Below are positions 52,211 to 60,863 of a DNA stretch of 64,000 nucleotides, piece by piece. The translations under genes were made by a program, and so were the position numbers. The notes beneath the pieces were generated by a model. The model made no database searches. It worked only from the letters and a program-made list of their open reading frames with translations, and was not told the origin of the DNA. The stretch is from UBA2137 sp963740205 (GTDB taxonomy: Bacteria > Pseudomonadota > Alphaproteobacteria > Micavibrionales > Micavibrionaceae): the NCBI GenBank assembly GCA_963740205.1, contig CAVUDD010000005.1, forward strand, positions 496,001-560,000, given 5' to 3'. How positions within the stretch are numbered: the stretch's first letter is position 1; each line of letters opens with the position of its first letter.

Positions 52211-52644
52211 TATTGGGCATAGGAAAAGATATCGTTGATATTAGACGCATGGAAAAAACTTTTGAGGAACAAGGCGACCGTTTCACGCAAAGATGTTTTA
52301 CGGCCATTGAACAAAATGAGGCCGAGGGTCAAAAAGAAAATGGCAAACGTATTCAAAGTTATGCCAAGCGCTTTGCAGCCAAGGAAGCAACTTCCAAGGC
52401 TCTAGGTTCGGGAATAGCCCACGGCGTCTTCCTAAAAGATATAGGTGTATGCAAAGATAAATTTGGCAGGCCTTATATTGAATTGACTGGCGGAGCCGCG
52501 AAATGGCTTATGGAGATGACGCCCAATGGAATGGTTCCCAAAATTCATGCAACTTTGACAGATGAGCCTCCTTATGCAGAGGCCCTCGTTATTATAGAAG
52601 CCTTGCCACAAGCAACTGAATTGGATAAGAAAAACAATGGCTAA
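52207..52644 (+). CDS. acpS: holo-[acyl-carrier-protein] synthase
   Basis: Transfers phosphopantetheine from CoA to ACP. GIGKDIVDI at the start holds the Mg-binding Asp, and FAAKEATSKALG the catalytic Glu. Length (145) is slightly long, with a short C-terminal addition. It overlaps both neighbours: 4 nt with DUF2062 and 8 nt with lepB. Confidence 0.95.
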   Translation: MILGIGKDIVDIRRMEKTFEEQGDRFTQRCFTAIEQNEAEGQKENGKRIQSYAKRFAAKEATSKALGSGIAHGVFLKDIGVCKDKFGRPYIELTGGAAKWLMEMTPNGMVPKIHATLTDEPPYAEALVIIEALPQATELDKKNNG

Positions 52645-53413
52645 AAAAGACAAACCAGTAACAGACGAAAACGATAAGAAGTCCGACAAGGGTGAGTGGG
52701 GTGAATTAATGCGTACTGCGACCTTTGCGGTTTTGCTTGCGCTGGTTATTCGTACCTTTTTATTCGAGCCTTTTAACATTCCATCAGGCTCAATGTTGCC
52801 TACCCTCAAGGTTGGTGATTATCTTTTCGTTTCTAAATACTCATATGGTTATAGCCGCTATTCATTCCCATTTGGTCTAGGTGGTTTTGATGGTCGTGTC
52901 TGGGTGGATAAACCGGAACGCGGTGATGTTGTTGTTTTTAAACTGCCGACTGACACCTCGATTGATTACATTAAACGCGTAATTGGTTTGCCAGGCGATA
53001 AAATCCAAGTCACAAATGGTCGTCTCTATATAAATGGTGAGCTGGCAGACCGCGAGGATTTAGGCCTTAGTGAATATGAAAGTGAATATGGCTCCGTAAT
53101 CAAAATATCTGAATTTGCGGAAACCTTGCCAGAGGGGCGCATACATTTGATATATGAAGAAGGCGATGCCAATCCTTTGGACAATACACAAATCTTCACG
53201 GTCCCAGAGGGACAGTATTTTATGATGGGCGATAACCGTGATAATTCACGCGATAGCCGTGTAGCTGACGCTGTTGGTTTTGTTCCATTCGATAACTTTG
53301 TGGGGCGAGCTGAATTTATTTTCTTCTCTACAAACGGAAAATCGAAATTCTATGAAGTCTGGAAATGGCCATTTACAATTCGCTATAACAGGCTTTTCAA
53401 AACAATTTCCTGA
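52637..53413 (+). CDS. lepB: signal peptidase I
   Basis: Inner-membrane peptidase that removes Sec/Tat signal peptides. One membrane segment (about 27-43), the nucleophile S52 in PSGSMLP, the general base K113 in YIKRVIGLPGD, and GDNRDNSRDSR downstream are all present. Length 258. The gene is followed by rnc with 1 nt between stop and start. Confidence 0.96.
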   Translation: MAKKDKPVTDENDKKSDKGEWGELMRTATFAVLLALVIRTFLFEPFNIPSGSMLPTLKVGDYLFVSKYSYGYSRYSFPFGLGGFDGRVWVDKPERGDVVVFKLPTDTSIDYIKRVIGLPGDKIQVTNGRLYINGELADREDLGLSEYESEYGSVIKISEFAETLPEGRIHLIYEEGDANPLDNTQIFTVPEGQYFMMGDNRDNSRDSRVADAVGFVPFDNFVGRAEFIFFSTNGKSKFYEVWKWPFTIRYNRLFKTIS

Positions 53414-53414
53414 T

Positions 53415-54095
53415 ATGAACATCGAAGACCACATCACAAAAGCAGAAGAATGCATATCCTATCAATTCAAGGACAAGGAGTTGTTTAGGCTTGCCTTAAC
53501 ACATTCAAGCCTCTCCGACGCCAATTACGAACGTCTGGAATTTTTAGGGGATAGGGTTTTGGGCATAATCGTTGCCGAAGACATTTATAAGAGATTTGAA
53601 AACGAACAAGAGGGCTCGCTTGCACGCAGATTATCAGCCCTTGTGCGAAAAGAAACTTTGGCCGAGATTTCTGTAGAAAGTGGATTGAGCAACTTTGTGA
53701 TTGTTTCCGAGCATGAAAAAACAGGTTCAGTTTATGAGAATGAAAGCGTCTTTGCCGATGTGGTTGAGTCCGTTCTCGGTGCTTTGTATCTGGATGGTGG
53801 TCTTGATGTGTGCAGAACTTATATCCAAGCGAACTGGGGTGAGAGATTGCAAACACTGGCAAAGCCTGTGGCTGATCCAAAAACAGCTTTGCAGGAATGG
53901 CTTCAAGGGCGTGGAATGAGTGTCCCCCGTTATGTGGTTGTTGAGAAACAAGGCCCCGACCACGCGCCTGAATTTACTATAGAGGTACAAATCGAAGGTG
54001 TTCCTCATGTATCGGCTATGGGGAACTCTAAACGCGAGGCAGAGAAAAAAGCTGCTAAGAAAATGCTTTCAACTTTAAAGACAGGACAGTCTTGA
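53415..54095 (+). CDS. rnc: ribonuclease III
   Basis: Start ATG 53415 (MNIEDHIT), directly after lepB; the longer frame is an overlap artefact. The endonuclease signature ERLEFLGDRVLG and the acidic residues in FADVVESVLGALYLDGG are intact. The C-terminal dsRBD (about 150-226) has PKTALQEWLQGRG and REAEKKAAKKML. It processes rRNA precursors. About 226 residues; overlaps era by 4 nt. Confidence 0.96.
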   Translation: MNIEDHITKAEECISYQFKDKELFRLALTHSSLSDANYERLEFLGDRVLGIIVAEDIYKRFENEQEGSLARRLSALVRKETLAEISVESGLSNFVIVSEHEKTGSVYENESVFADVVESVLGALYLDGGLDVCRTYIQANWGERLQTLAKPVADPKTALQEWLQGRGMSVPRYVVVEKQGPDHAPEFTIEVQIEGVPHVSAMGNSKREAEKKAAKKMLSTLKTGQS

Positions 54096-54997
54096 ATATT
54101 TCATCAGATACAAAATGCGGATTTGTGGCGATATTGGGTATGCCCAATGCTGGAAAATCGACGTTAACAAACCTTCTTGCAGGCGAGCACGTCTCTATTG
54201 TTTCACCGAAGGTTCAAACAACGCGTTTTCCTGTAAAAGGATTGTTCATTGAGGATGACACGCAAGTTATTTTGATTGATACGCCTGGACTTTTTCAAGC
54301 CAAGGGCAAGTTGCTTGAAGAAAAAATGGTTGAATCAGCTCTTGCGGCGCAAGGTGATGCGGATTTGGTCGTTTATCTTGTGGATGCCAATCGCGCTTTT
54401 CAAACGATAAAGAAAAATCAGGAACTTTATATGCCCGAGTTCACAAAAGGTGCGAGCATATTCTTGGCTTTTAATAAAATTGATATGCTGGAAAAAGAGG
54501 CATTGCTTGCTTTGTCCGAAAAATTCAATGAAGCCTTTGCCTTTGCTGAAACTTTTTTCATATCGGCATTAAAGGGGTCTGGGGTTGAGGATTTGAAACG
54601 CGCCATGATAAGGGAAATGCCTGAGAGCCCGTGGCTGTTTCCAGAAGATCAAGTTACAGATTTGCCACTCAAATTATTTGCAGCAGAATTGACGAGAGAG
54701 GCTTTGTTTAATCGTCTTAATCAAGAATTGCCATACAACCTTGCTGTACAGACTGAAAAAATAGAAGACAGGGATGGGTGTCTAATTGTTAATCAAGTGA
54801 TATTCATCAAAAATGAAAAACATAAACCCATTATTCTTGGTAAGGGTGGGCAAACAATTAAAGCAATTGGCACTTCCGCCCGCAAAACAATGGAGAAGGA
54901 TCTCGATCAGAAGGTTCACTTATCACTTTTTGTAAAAGTGAAAAAGAACTGGGATACTGATAGGGAGCTACTTTCCAGCTGGATGCTTGACGTATAA
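54092..54997 (+). CDS. era: GTPase Era
   Basis: Ribosome assembly GTPase that binds the 3' end of 16S rRNA. G1 is GMPNAGKST, G2 PKVQTTR, G3 DTPG and G4 NKID, followed by a C-terminal KH domain with HKPIILGKGGQTIKAIG. Start is TTG within TTGA, overlapping the rnc stop; AGGACAG is a suitable ribosome-binding site. Length 301. recO, a frequent next gene, is absent. Confidence 0.96.
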   Translation: MNISSDTKCGFVAILGMPNAGKSTLTNLLAGEHVSIVSPKVQTTRFPVKGLFIEDDTQVILIDTPGLFQAKGKLLEEKMVESALAAQGDADLVVYLVDANRAFQTIKKNQELYMPEFTKGASIFLAFNKIDMLEKEALLALSEKFNEAFAFAETFFISALKGSGVEDLKRAMIREMPESPWLFPEDQVTDLPLKLFAAELTREALFNRLNQELPYNLAVQTEKIEDRDGCLIVNQVIFIKNEKHKPIILGKGGQTIKAIGTSARKTMEKDLDQKVHLSLFVKVKKNWDTDRELLSSWMLDV

Positions 54998-55125
54998 AAA
55001 TTTTTCTTTGCTTTCTGTGTGGATAAAGGTCACGAGATTCTTCCGCTGATTCGTCTGCTTTGTTACAGTCAGGAGACTTCAAAATACACACCGCTGATTT
55101 CTTAATACGAGGGAGTAAAGAAAAT

Positions 55126-55734
55126 ATGAGCAAATGGACCGATGATAGAGTCGACCTTCTAAAAAGACTTTGGGGTGAAGGTAAAACAGCCAAAGAAATA
55201 GCTCATATTCTTGGTGGAGGACTTACACGTAACGCAGTTATTGGTAAGGCGCACCGTATGAAACTATCTGGACGTGTTTCACCAATTCAACAAAATAAAA
55301 CAGTTCAGCAAGAGAACGCTGAAAACAGTGCGCGCGCTCAGGGCAAGCTTGTTGACGCGCGCTCTAGTGGAGCAAAACCACAGAAAAGCAAACCAGTAAG
55401 ATCAGCCGCAAATGCACAATCTACTGGCGGTGCTCATCCACCTATAAAGCGTAAGCCAGTTCCTGCTGCTGTGAATAAAGCTCAAGGTACACCAACACAA
55501 TTGGTTGATATTAAAGACAGAATGTGTCGCTGGCCTATCGGCGATCCCAAGCATGACGATTTTCATTTTTGTGGTGGTGACGCAACCCCAGGAATTCCTT
55601 ATTGTGATGTTCATGCAGAAGTTGCTTACAACGTTAACGTGCGTAGCAAATCAATTAATATCAATGAAAGTAAAGGCAAAAATCGTCGTGATGAAGCAGA
55701 TGAAATTCTCTCATCAATGGCCAACGCCTCCTAA
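55126..55734 (+). CDS. gcrA: cell cycle regulator GcrA
   Basis: Start ATG 55126 (MSKWTDDRVDLLKRLW) with GAGGGAG upstream. The N-terminal helix-turn-helix is followed by GGLTRNAVIGKAHRMKLSGR; a flexible Ala/Lys/Pro linker leads to the C-terminal sigma-70-binding module with CRWPIGDP and FHFCG. About 202 residues. In Caulobacter GcrA activates promoters carrying CcrM-methylated GANTC; two GATTC sites lie just upstream (55036 and 55048). This strongly marks the organism as alphaproteobacterial. Confidence 0.95.
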   Translation: MSKWTDDRVDLLKRLWGEGKTAKEIAHILGGGLTRNAVIGKAHRMKLSGRVSPIQQNKTVQQENAENSARAQGKLVDARSSGAKPQKSKPVRSAANAQSTGGAHPPIKRKPVPAAVNKAQGTPTQLVDIKDRMCRWPIGDPKHDDFHFCGGDATPGIPYCDVHAEVAYNVNVRSKSININESKGKNRRDEADEILSSMANAS

Positions 55735-55767
55735 GAATTTTTTAAAGTTTTCTCCTAAGCCGACTTT

Positions 55768-55800
55768 CCCTTCCGCATATTAGAGCGGAAGGGTTTTTTT
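55768..55800 (+). terminator. intrinsic terminator of gcrA
   Basis: The 9-bp stem CCCTTCCGC/GCGGAAGGG with an 8-nt loop and a T7 tract. Confidence 0.9.
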
Positions 55801-55852
55801 ATTCCTCAAATGATGTAAATTAAGCAGATAGAAATAAAATTGGGGAAAGTCT

Positions 55853-56980
55853 TTGAACAAATCATCCTATATAATTGCAGGAGTGCTTGTCGTTCTATGT
55901 CTGTTATGGCTAGGTTCTGGCATATTTTCATCAGATGATGGGGGTTCGTCTGAGGCTCTGCAAAGTGAACAAGCCCAAAAAGAAGATGAACCATTTGCGG
56001 TCGAAGTTGTTACCTCAATTGCGCAAGATTTTGTTCCAGACATTATAATAACTGGACAATCCAAAGCTTCTCGTATGGTTGATTTAAGTTCAGAGGTTGC
56101 AGCTAAAGTTAAAACTATTGCTAATGGTAAAGGTCAAAAAGTCAAGGAAGGTGATCTTGTCATAGAATTAAATACAGATGATAGGCAAGCAAATGTAAAA
56201 CAAGCTAGAGAGCGCGTTCGTCAAAGACAAATAGAATACGATGCTGCCATCAATCTTGAGAAAAAAGGATTTTCACCAAGGGTGCGCTCAGCAGAAATGC
56301 GTGCAGAGCTTGAGGTTGCCAAGGCAAATCTCGAGGCGGCTCAATTGGAATTAGCAGACGTGAATGTGAGGGCACCTTTTTCTGGTATTGTGGATCGCCA
56401 ATATGTTGAAGTGGGTGACTATGTGAATGTGGGCGAGGCACTTGTAAAAATTGTAGATCTTGACCCTTTGGAGTTTGAAATGTTTGCAAGTGAAAGAGAT
56501 GTGCAAAACATATCCTTGGGTCAATCTGCTGAAATTACAATCAATGATAATACCAAATTGCAAGGGAAAGTAAGTTTCGTAGCAGTCAGCGCAGACAGTG
56601 AAACCAGAACCTTCCCTGTTGAAATTCAAATTCCAAATGAAGATTTATCTTACAAAGAGGGTATGACGGCAAAGATAAAATTGCCCGCTAAAGAAACTCA
56701 GGCTCATAAACTTCCCTCATCTGTTCTTGTCTTAAATACAGAAGGTGATATTGGAGTGAGAGTTGTTGATGAGGGCAATATCGTTTCTTTTGTTGCTTTG
56801 AGTATTCTTCAAAATGACGGACAAAAAATCTGGGTTACAGGTTTGGGGCCCTCTGCCACCGTTATTGTGCGAGGGCAGGATTTTGTAACCAATGGTGATA
56901 AGGTTCGTGTAAGTCAGACGTCAGAAAAATCCGATAATCTCGAAAGCAAGATTGGTTCAGATGATCAATCCGATAATTAA
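55853..56980 (+). CDS. RND efflux periplasmic adaptor (membrane fusion protein)
   Basis: Starts at TTG 55853, with GGGGAAAG just upstream; the next Met is about 70 codons on, after the membrane anchor, so TTG is required. One membrane helix (about 7-24) is followed by a lipoyl half-motif (VSSEVAAKVKTI-like, GQKVKEGDLVIELN), a coiled-coil hairpin and the second half NVRAPFSGIVDRQYVEVGD. At 375 residues it is normal for AcrA-type adaptors. It overlaps the RND pump gene by 20-29 nt. No outer-membrane TolC-like gene or regulator is adjacent. Confidence 0.9.
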   Translation: MNKSSYIIAGVLVVLCLLWLGSGIFSSDDGGSSEALQSEQAQKEDEPFAVEVVTSIAQDFVPDIIITGQSKASRMVDLSSEVAAKVKTIANGKGQKVKEGDLVIELNTDDRQANVKQARERVRQRQIEYDAAINLEKKGFSPRVRSAEMRAELEVAKANLEAAQLELADVNVRAPFSGIVDRQYVEVGDYVNVGEALVKIVDLDPLEFEMFASERDVQNISLGQSAEITINDNTKLQGKVSFVAVSADSETRTFPVEIQIPNEDLSYKEGMTAKIKLPAKETQAHKLPSSVLVLNTEGDIGVRVVDEGNIVSFVALSILQNDGQKIWVTGLGPSATVIVRGQDFVTNGDKVRVSQTSEKSDNLESKIGSDDQSDN

Positions 56981-59900
56981 CGCGGCATTTGCGCGAACGC
57001 GAACAGTCGTATCGGTTCTTGTCCTTATTATTATGACAGGCTTTTACGCCTACGTTGCTATTCCCAAAGAATCTTCCCCTGATATCGATATTCCAATTAT
57101 CTATGTATCAATGTCCCTGGAGGGTATCTCACCAGATGATGGCGAGAGACTCCTTTTGCGCCCTATGGAGCAGGAGATGACCTCAATTGAAGGCATTAAG
57201 GAAATTAAATCTAGTGCCTATCAAGGCGGTGGGTATGTTCTGCTCGAATTTCAGGCGGGTTTTGATAAAGATCGCGCGATTGAAGATGTGCAACGTGCAG
57301 TGGATCAGGCGCGTCCTAAGCTACCCGACAGTATGGATACAGAACCCAAAGTCACAGAAGTAAATTTTAGTTTATTTCCTGTTGTGGCTGTTATGCTTTA
57401 TGGGGATATTCCACAGCGTCAATTAATTGATACTGCGCGTCATTTGCAAGACCAAATAGAGGCTGTTCCAAGTGTACTTGAGGTTAATATTGCAGGTGAT
57501 CGCGAGGAGCTTGTTGAAATTATACTCGATCCCTCACAGATTGAAAGTTACGGCCTTAAAGGTAATGAAATCCTTTCGTTTTTCTCTGTGTCTAATAGGT
57601 TAGTTGCCGCAGGTAGTCTGGATACAGGAACGGGCCGTTTTGCCGTAGAAGTTCCTGGATTGTTTGAAAATGTTCAAGACATAATGTCTATGCCTGTACT
57701 GACTGTAGGTGACTCGACGATAAAACTCTCTGATATAGCAACAATCAAAAAAACATATAAAGATGCAGATACCTTTGCGCGTATTGATGGACAATCGGCC
57801 ATTGGACTTAACGTTGTAAAGCGCACAGGCGAGAATGTTATAGATACAATCGAAGCTGTTAAGGAAGTCGTCAGGTTAGAACAAGAAAAACTGCCAGCCG
57901 GCGTAAAGGTAAAGTTCATTCTTGATACGTCTAATGATATTCGTAACATGCTTACCGATTTACAGAACAACCTTATTTCTGCCGTTCTTTTGGTCATGAT
58001 TGTTCTGATTGCAACATTGGGGTGGCGCGCAGCATCTCTTGTAGGGATTTCGGTTCCGGGCGCGTTTCTAAGTGGTGTTCTCTTTCTCTACATGACCGGA
58101 TTGACTGTAAATGTCGTTGTGCTGTTTGCGCTCATCATGTCAGTAGGTTTGCTGGTTGATGGTACCGTTGTTGTTGTGGAATATGCAGATAGAAAAATGG
58201 TTGAGGGCCTCTCTCGTAAGGATGCCTATATGGAGGCCTCAAGGCGAATGTCTTGGCCTATTATCTCTTCTACAATGACAACATTAGCGGCCTTTGCTCC
58301 ACTACTATTTTGGCCTGATCTAGTCGGAGAGTTTATGAAATACATGCCGCTTACACTTATTGCTGTACTGGCATCATCTTTGTTTATGGCTCTTGTTTTT
58401 ATTCCAGTGCTGGGAAGTTTATTAGGTAGACCAGCAACAGATAAAAGCAGCCCTCAATACATGACGTTGAGAGCATCTGAAGATGGAGACCTTGGTGACA
58501 TTAAAGGCTTTACTGGAAAGTATATTTCATTGCTTCGTTTTGCCTTAAATCATGCGGGGTTTGTAGTTGGAGGGACATTTGTTCTCTTGATAGCCGTCTT
58601 TATGCTTTATGGAGCCAAGGGTAATGGTGTTGAATTTTTTCCCGATATTGAACCTGAGGTAGCAAGTGTACTTGTTCATGCAAGGGGTAATCTTTCTGTT
58701 TACGAGAAAGCAGATATCTTAACGCAAGTTGAAAATCGCATCTTCGATGTCGAGGGCATAGATGTTTTCTATACAACCGTTGGTCAGGTTGGAAATAACA
58801 ATGACGAAACTGCAGAAGATGTTGTAGGGCAAATTCAGATCGAATTTGAGGACTGGGACAAACGCCCAAAGGCGGATGATATTTTAAAAGAAATAAGAAA
58901 TCGCACCGATGATCTGGCTGGAATAAAAATAGAAGCGCGAAAAGCTGAGGAAGGCCCAGGCCAAGGTAAGGCCGTAGAAATAGAAGTTGCATCTTTTAGT
59001 CCTGAGTTACTTGGTCCAACTGTCGAGAAAATAAGAGCGGTTATGGAGGAAAAGGGCGGGTTTGTAGATGCAGAAGACACAAGACCATTGCCTGGAATTA
59101 CTTGGAAACTTAACGTCGATAGAGCGCAAGCCGCCAAATTTGGCATAGATCTCTCACTAATTGGACAATATGTGCGCCTTATTACAAATGGCCTCAAGGT
59201 TTCCGAATACCGTCCAGATGGAAGTGATGACGAGATTGATATTGTTATTCGATACCCGCTAAATCAGAGAACTCTAGATTATCTAGATTCTTTGAGAATC
59301 GAGACTAGTCAGGGACTTGTTCCTATTACTAACTTTGTTAAACGAGAGGCTGTCCCTGCTGTGGGAACAGTGAATAGAGCAAAACAGAAGCGCGTTCTTT
59401 CTGTAAAGTCGGATGTCGAGCAGGGCTTGAATGTGACTGCGTTAGTTGATGAAATGAAAGTCTGGCTCGAAGAAAATGCCTCTGAAATCCCACCTGGTGT
59501 CTCAATATCATTCAGAGGTGAGGATGAAGATCAGCGTACAGCACAACAGTTCCTCATGAAGGCCTTTTTAATTGCACTCTTCGTAATGGCGGTCATTTTA
59601 GTCACGCAATTTAATAGTTTTTATCATGGCCTTTTGATTTTAAGTGCCGTTATCATGTCCACGATTGGTGTGATGGTGGGGTTGCTTCTTATGGGGCAAC
59701 CATTTGGGATTATCATGTCGGGTGTGGGTGTAATTGCCTTGGCAGGGATTGTGGTGAACAACAATATTGTGCTTATTGATACATATCAGTTTCTCAACAA
59801 AAATAGTGGAGAGGATAGGTTCACCTCAGTGCTTAGAACAGGTGCACAGCGACTACGGCCTGTTTTGCTCACAACTGCAACTACAATCTTGGGTCTTATT

Positions 59901-60116
59901 CCTATGGTTTTGCAGGTAAATATCGATTTCATCGCACGGGATATTTCAGTGGGGGCACCATCTACGCAATGGTGGGTACAATTATCATCTGCAATTGTTT
60001 TTGGCTTAACATTTGCAACGATATTAACCTTAGTTGTGACACCTTGCGCGCTGTATTTACCGCAAAAAATAAGAGATAGATTTTCTAAGAAAGAAGAGCC
60101 TAAAGAACAGTTTTAA
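56961..60116 (+). CDS. RND efflux transporter (AcrB/HAE-1-like family)
   Basis: A 1051-residue inner-membrane pump with twelve membrane segments and two large periplasmic loops, driving drugs or lipophiles outward with the adaptor upstream. The start is ATG 56961; a TTG at 56952 is in frame. The proton-relay helix reads VGLLVDGTVVVVEYADRKM, so the second of AcrB's two aspartates is Gly; this form is known in some environmental RND proteins. The stop overlaps the frame-shifted end of the cold-shock gene (TTAA). Substrate unknown. Confidence 0.92.
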   Translation: MINPIINAAFARTRTVVSVLVLIIMTGFYAYVAIPKESSPDIDIPIIYVSMSLEGISPDDGERLLLRPMEQEMTSIEGIKEIKSSAYQGGGYVLLEFQAGFDKDRAIEDVQRAVDQARPKLPDSMDTEPKVTEVNFSLFPVVAVMLYGDIPQRQLIDTARHLQDQIEAVPSVLEVNIAGDREELVEIILDPSQIESYGLKGNEILSFFSVSNRLVAAGSLDTGTGRFAVEVPGLFENVQDIMSMPVLTVGDSTIKLSDIATIKKTYKDADTFARIDGQSAIGLNVVKRTGENVIDTIEAVKEVVRLEQEKLPAGVKVKFILDTSNDIRNMLTDLQNNLISAVLLVMIVLIATLGWRAASLVGISVPGAFLSGVLFLYMTGLTVNVVVLFALIMSVGLLVDGTVVVVEYADRKMVEGLSRKDAYMEASRRMSWPIISSTMTTLAAFAPLLFWPDLVGEFMKYMPLTLIAVLASSLFMALVFIPVLGSLLGRPATDKSSPQYMTLRASEDGDLGDIKGFTGKYISLLRFALNHAGFVVGGTFVLLIAVFMLYGAKGNGVEFFPDIEPEVASVLVHARGNLSVYEKADILTQVENRIFDVEGIDVFYTTVGQVGNNNDETAEDVVGQIQIEFEDWDKRPKADDILKEIRNRTDDLAGIKIEARKAEEGPGQGKAVEIEVASFSPELLGPTVEKIRAVMEEKGGFVDAEDTRPLPGITWKLNVDRAQAAKFGIDLSLIGQYVRLITNGLKVSEYRPDGSDDEIDIVIRYPLNQRTLDYLDSLRIETSQGLVPITNFVKREAVPAVGTVNRAKQKRVLSVKSDVEQGLNVTALVDEMKVWLEENASEIPPGVSISFRGEDEDQRTAQQFLMKAFLIALFVMAVILVTQFNSFYHGLLILSAVIMSTIGVMVGLLLMGQPFGIIMSGVGVIALAGIVVNNNIVLIDTYQFLNKNSGEDRFTSVLRTGAQRLRPVLLTTATTILGLIPMVLQVNIDFIARDISVGAPSTQWWVQLSSAIVFGLTFATILTLVVTPCALYLPQKIRDRFSKKEEPKEQF

Positions 60117-60211
60117 GGGTTTTCTTTTATTGTAACGCTCAAGGCTTCGCGACCCTTCATGACAGCTTTATAAGACACCTCTACAATTTGACCTGAAATA
60201 AGCTCTTCTAG
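60113..60211 (-). other. out-of-frame C-terminal remainder of the cold-shock protein
   Basis: Translation of this 33-codon stretch gives LEELISGQIVEVSYKAVM then KGREALSVTI, exactly the missing last strands of a cold-shock domain, ending in TAA that overlaps the RND stop. Removing one base near 60211-60215 joins it to the main frame. Confidence 0.75.
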
Positions 60212-60635
60212 AGCCTGAGTTTTTGAGACAAGTGGCGTGCACAAAAATATCTTTCACGCCATCATCGGGAAGAATGAAGCCAAATTCTTGATCGGGTTTA
60301 TACCACTTAACAATGCCGCGAGTCGTGATGATTTGACCGTGTTCTTCTTCATCAGGAGATTTTGTAAATGGAGTATTTCCACATTCGATCACATTAAGAA
60401 CTTTTTCTACGAAATACCCATTATTGCTTTTGGCAATAGTACATTTCAGAGTTGCGCCTTCCCCAACAAGAGGGTGATTGTCGCTTTGTAGTGTACTTGA
60501 ATGAATGAAAATGTCTGCGGTGAGGCCGTTGGCGCGAACAAAGCCATACCCTTTAGCGGTGTTAAACCACTTCAATTCACAAAAGACATCCGTAAGATTA
60601 TCTTCTCTGTTTGAGGTTTGGTGTTCTCTGTTCAA
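60168..60635 (-). CDS. two-domain cold-shock protein, frameshifted near its end
   Basis: The first cold-shock domain (about 15-85) has CELKWFNTAKGYGFVRA and DIFIHSSTL; the second (about 105-150) has RGIVKWYKPDQEFGFI and DIFVHATCL. Both RNP-like motifs are present, as in the tandem CspA-type proteins of alphaproteobacteria. The start is TTG with no ATG option nearby. After KNSG the normal end of the second domain is found only in another frame (60113-60211), so the last residues (SRRAYFRS...) are probably wrong. Binds single-stranded RNA/DNA. Confidence 0.8.
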   Translation of the reverse strand: MNREHQTSNREDNLTDVFCELKWFNTAKGYGFVRANGLTADIFIHSSTLQSDNHPLVGEGATLKCTIAKSNNGYFVEKVLNVIECGNTPFTKSPDEEEHGQIITTRGIVKWYKPDQEFGFILPDDGVKDIFVHATCLKNSGSRRAYFRSNCRGVL

Positions 60636-60863
60636 TTTAAATCTGCCTAAATCATGTGGCGAAAGATGTAACTGTGTATGATTATGGCCTATCTATAGTT
60701 GCATGTATAGAGCTAACTTTGTTTTTTCTTAACTACGGAGTGCGTATCAAATTTCTTAAATGCTAGGGATATTTGTAATCACATTAAATAATGATACTCT
60801 GATTTCAGAAATTTTATCATTTATTTGAAGAGTCTAAGCACCCTTCATTTTTAGAGGAGAAAG

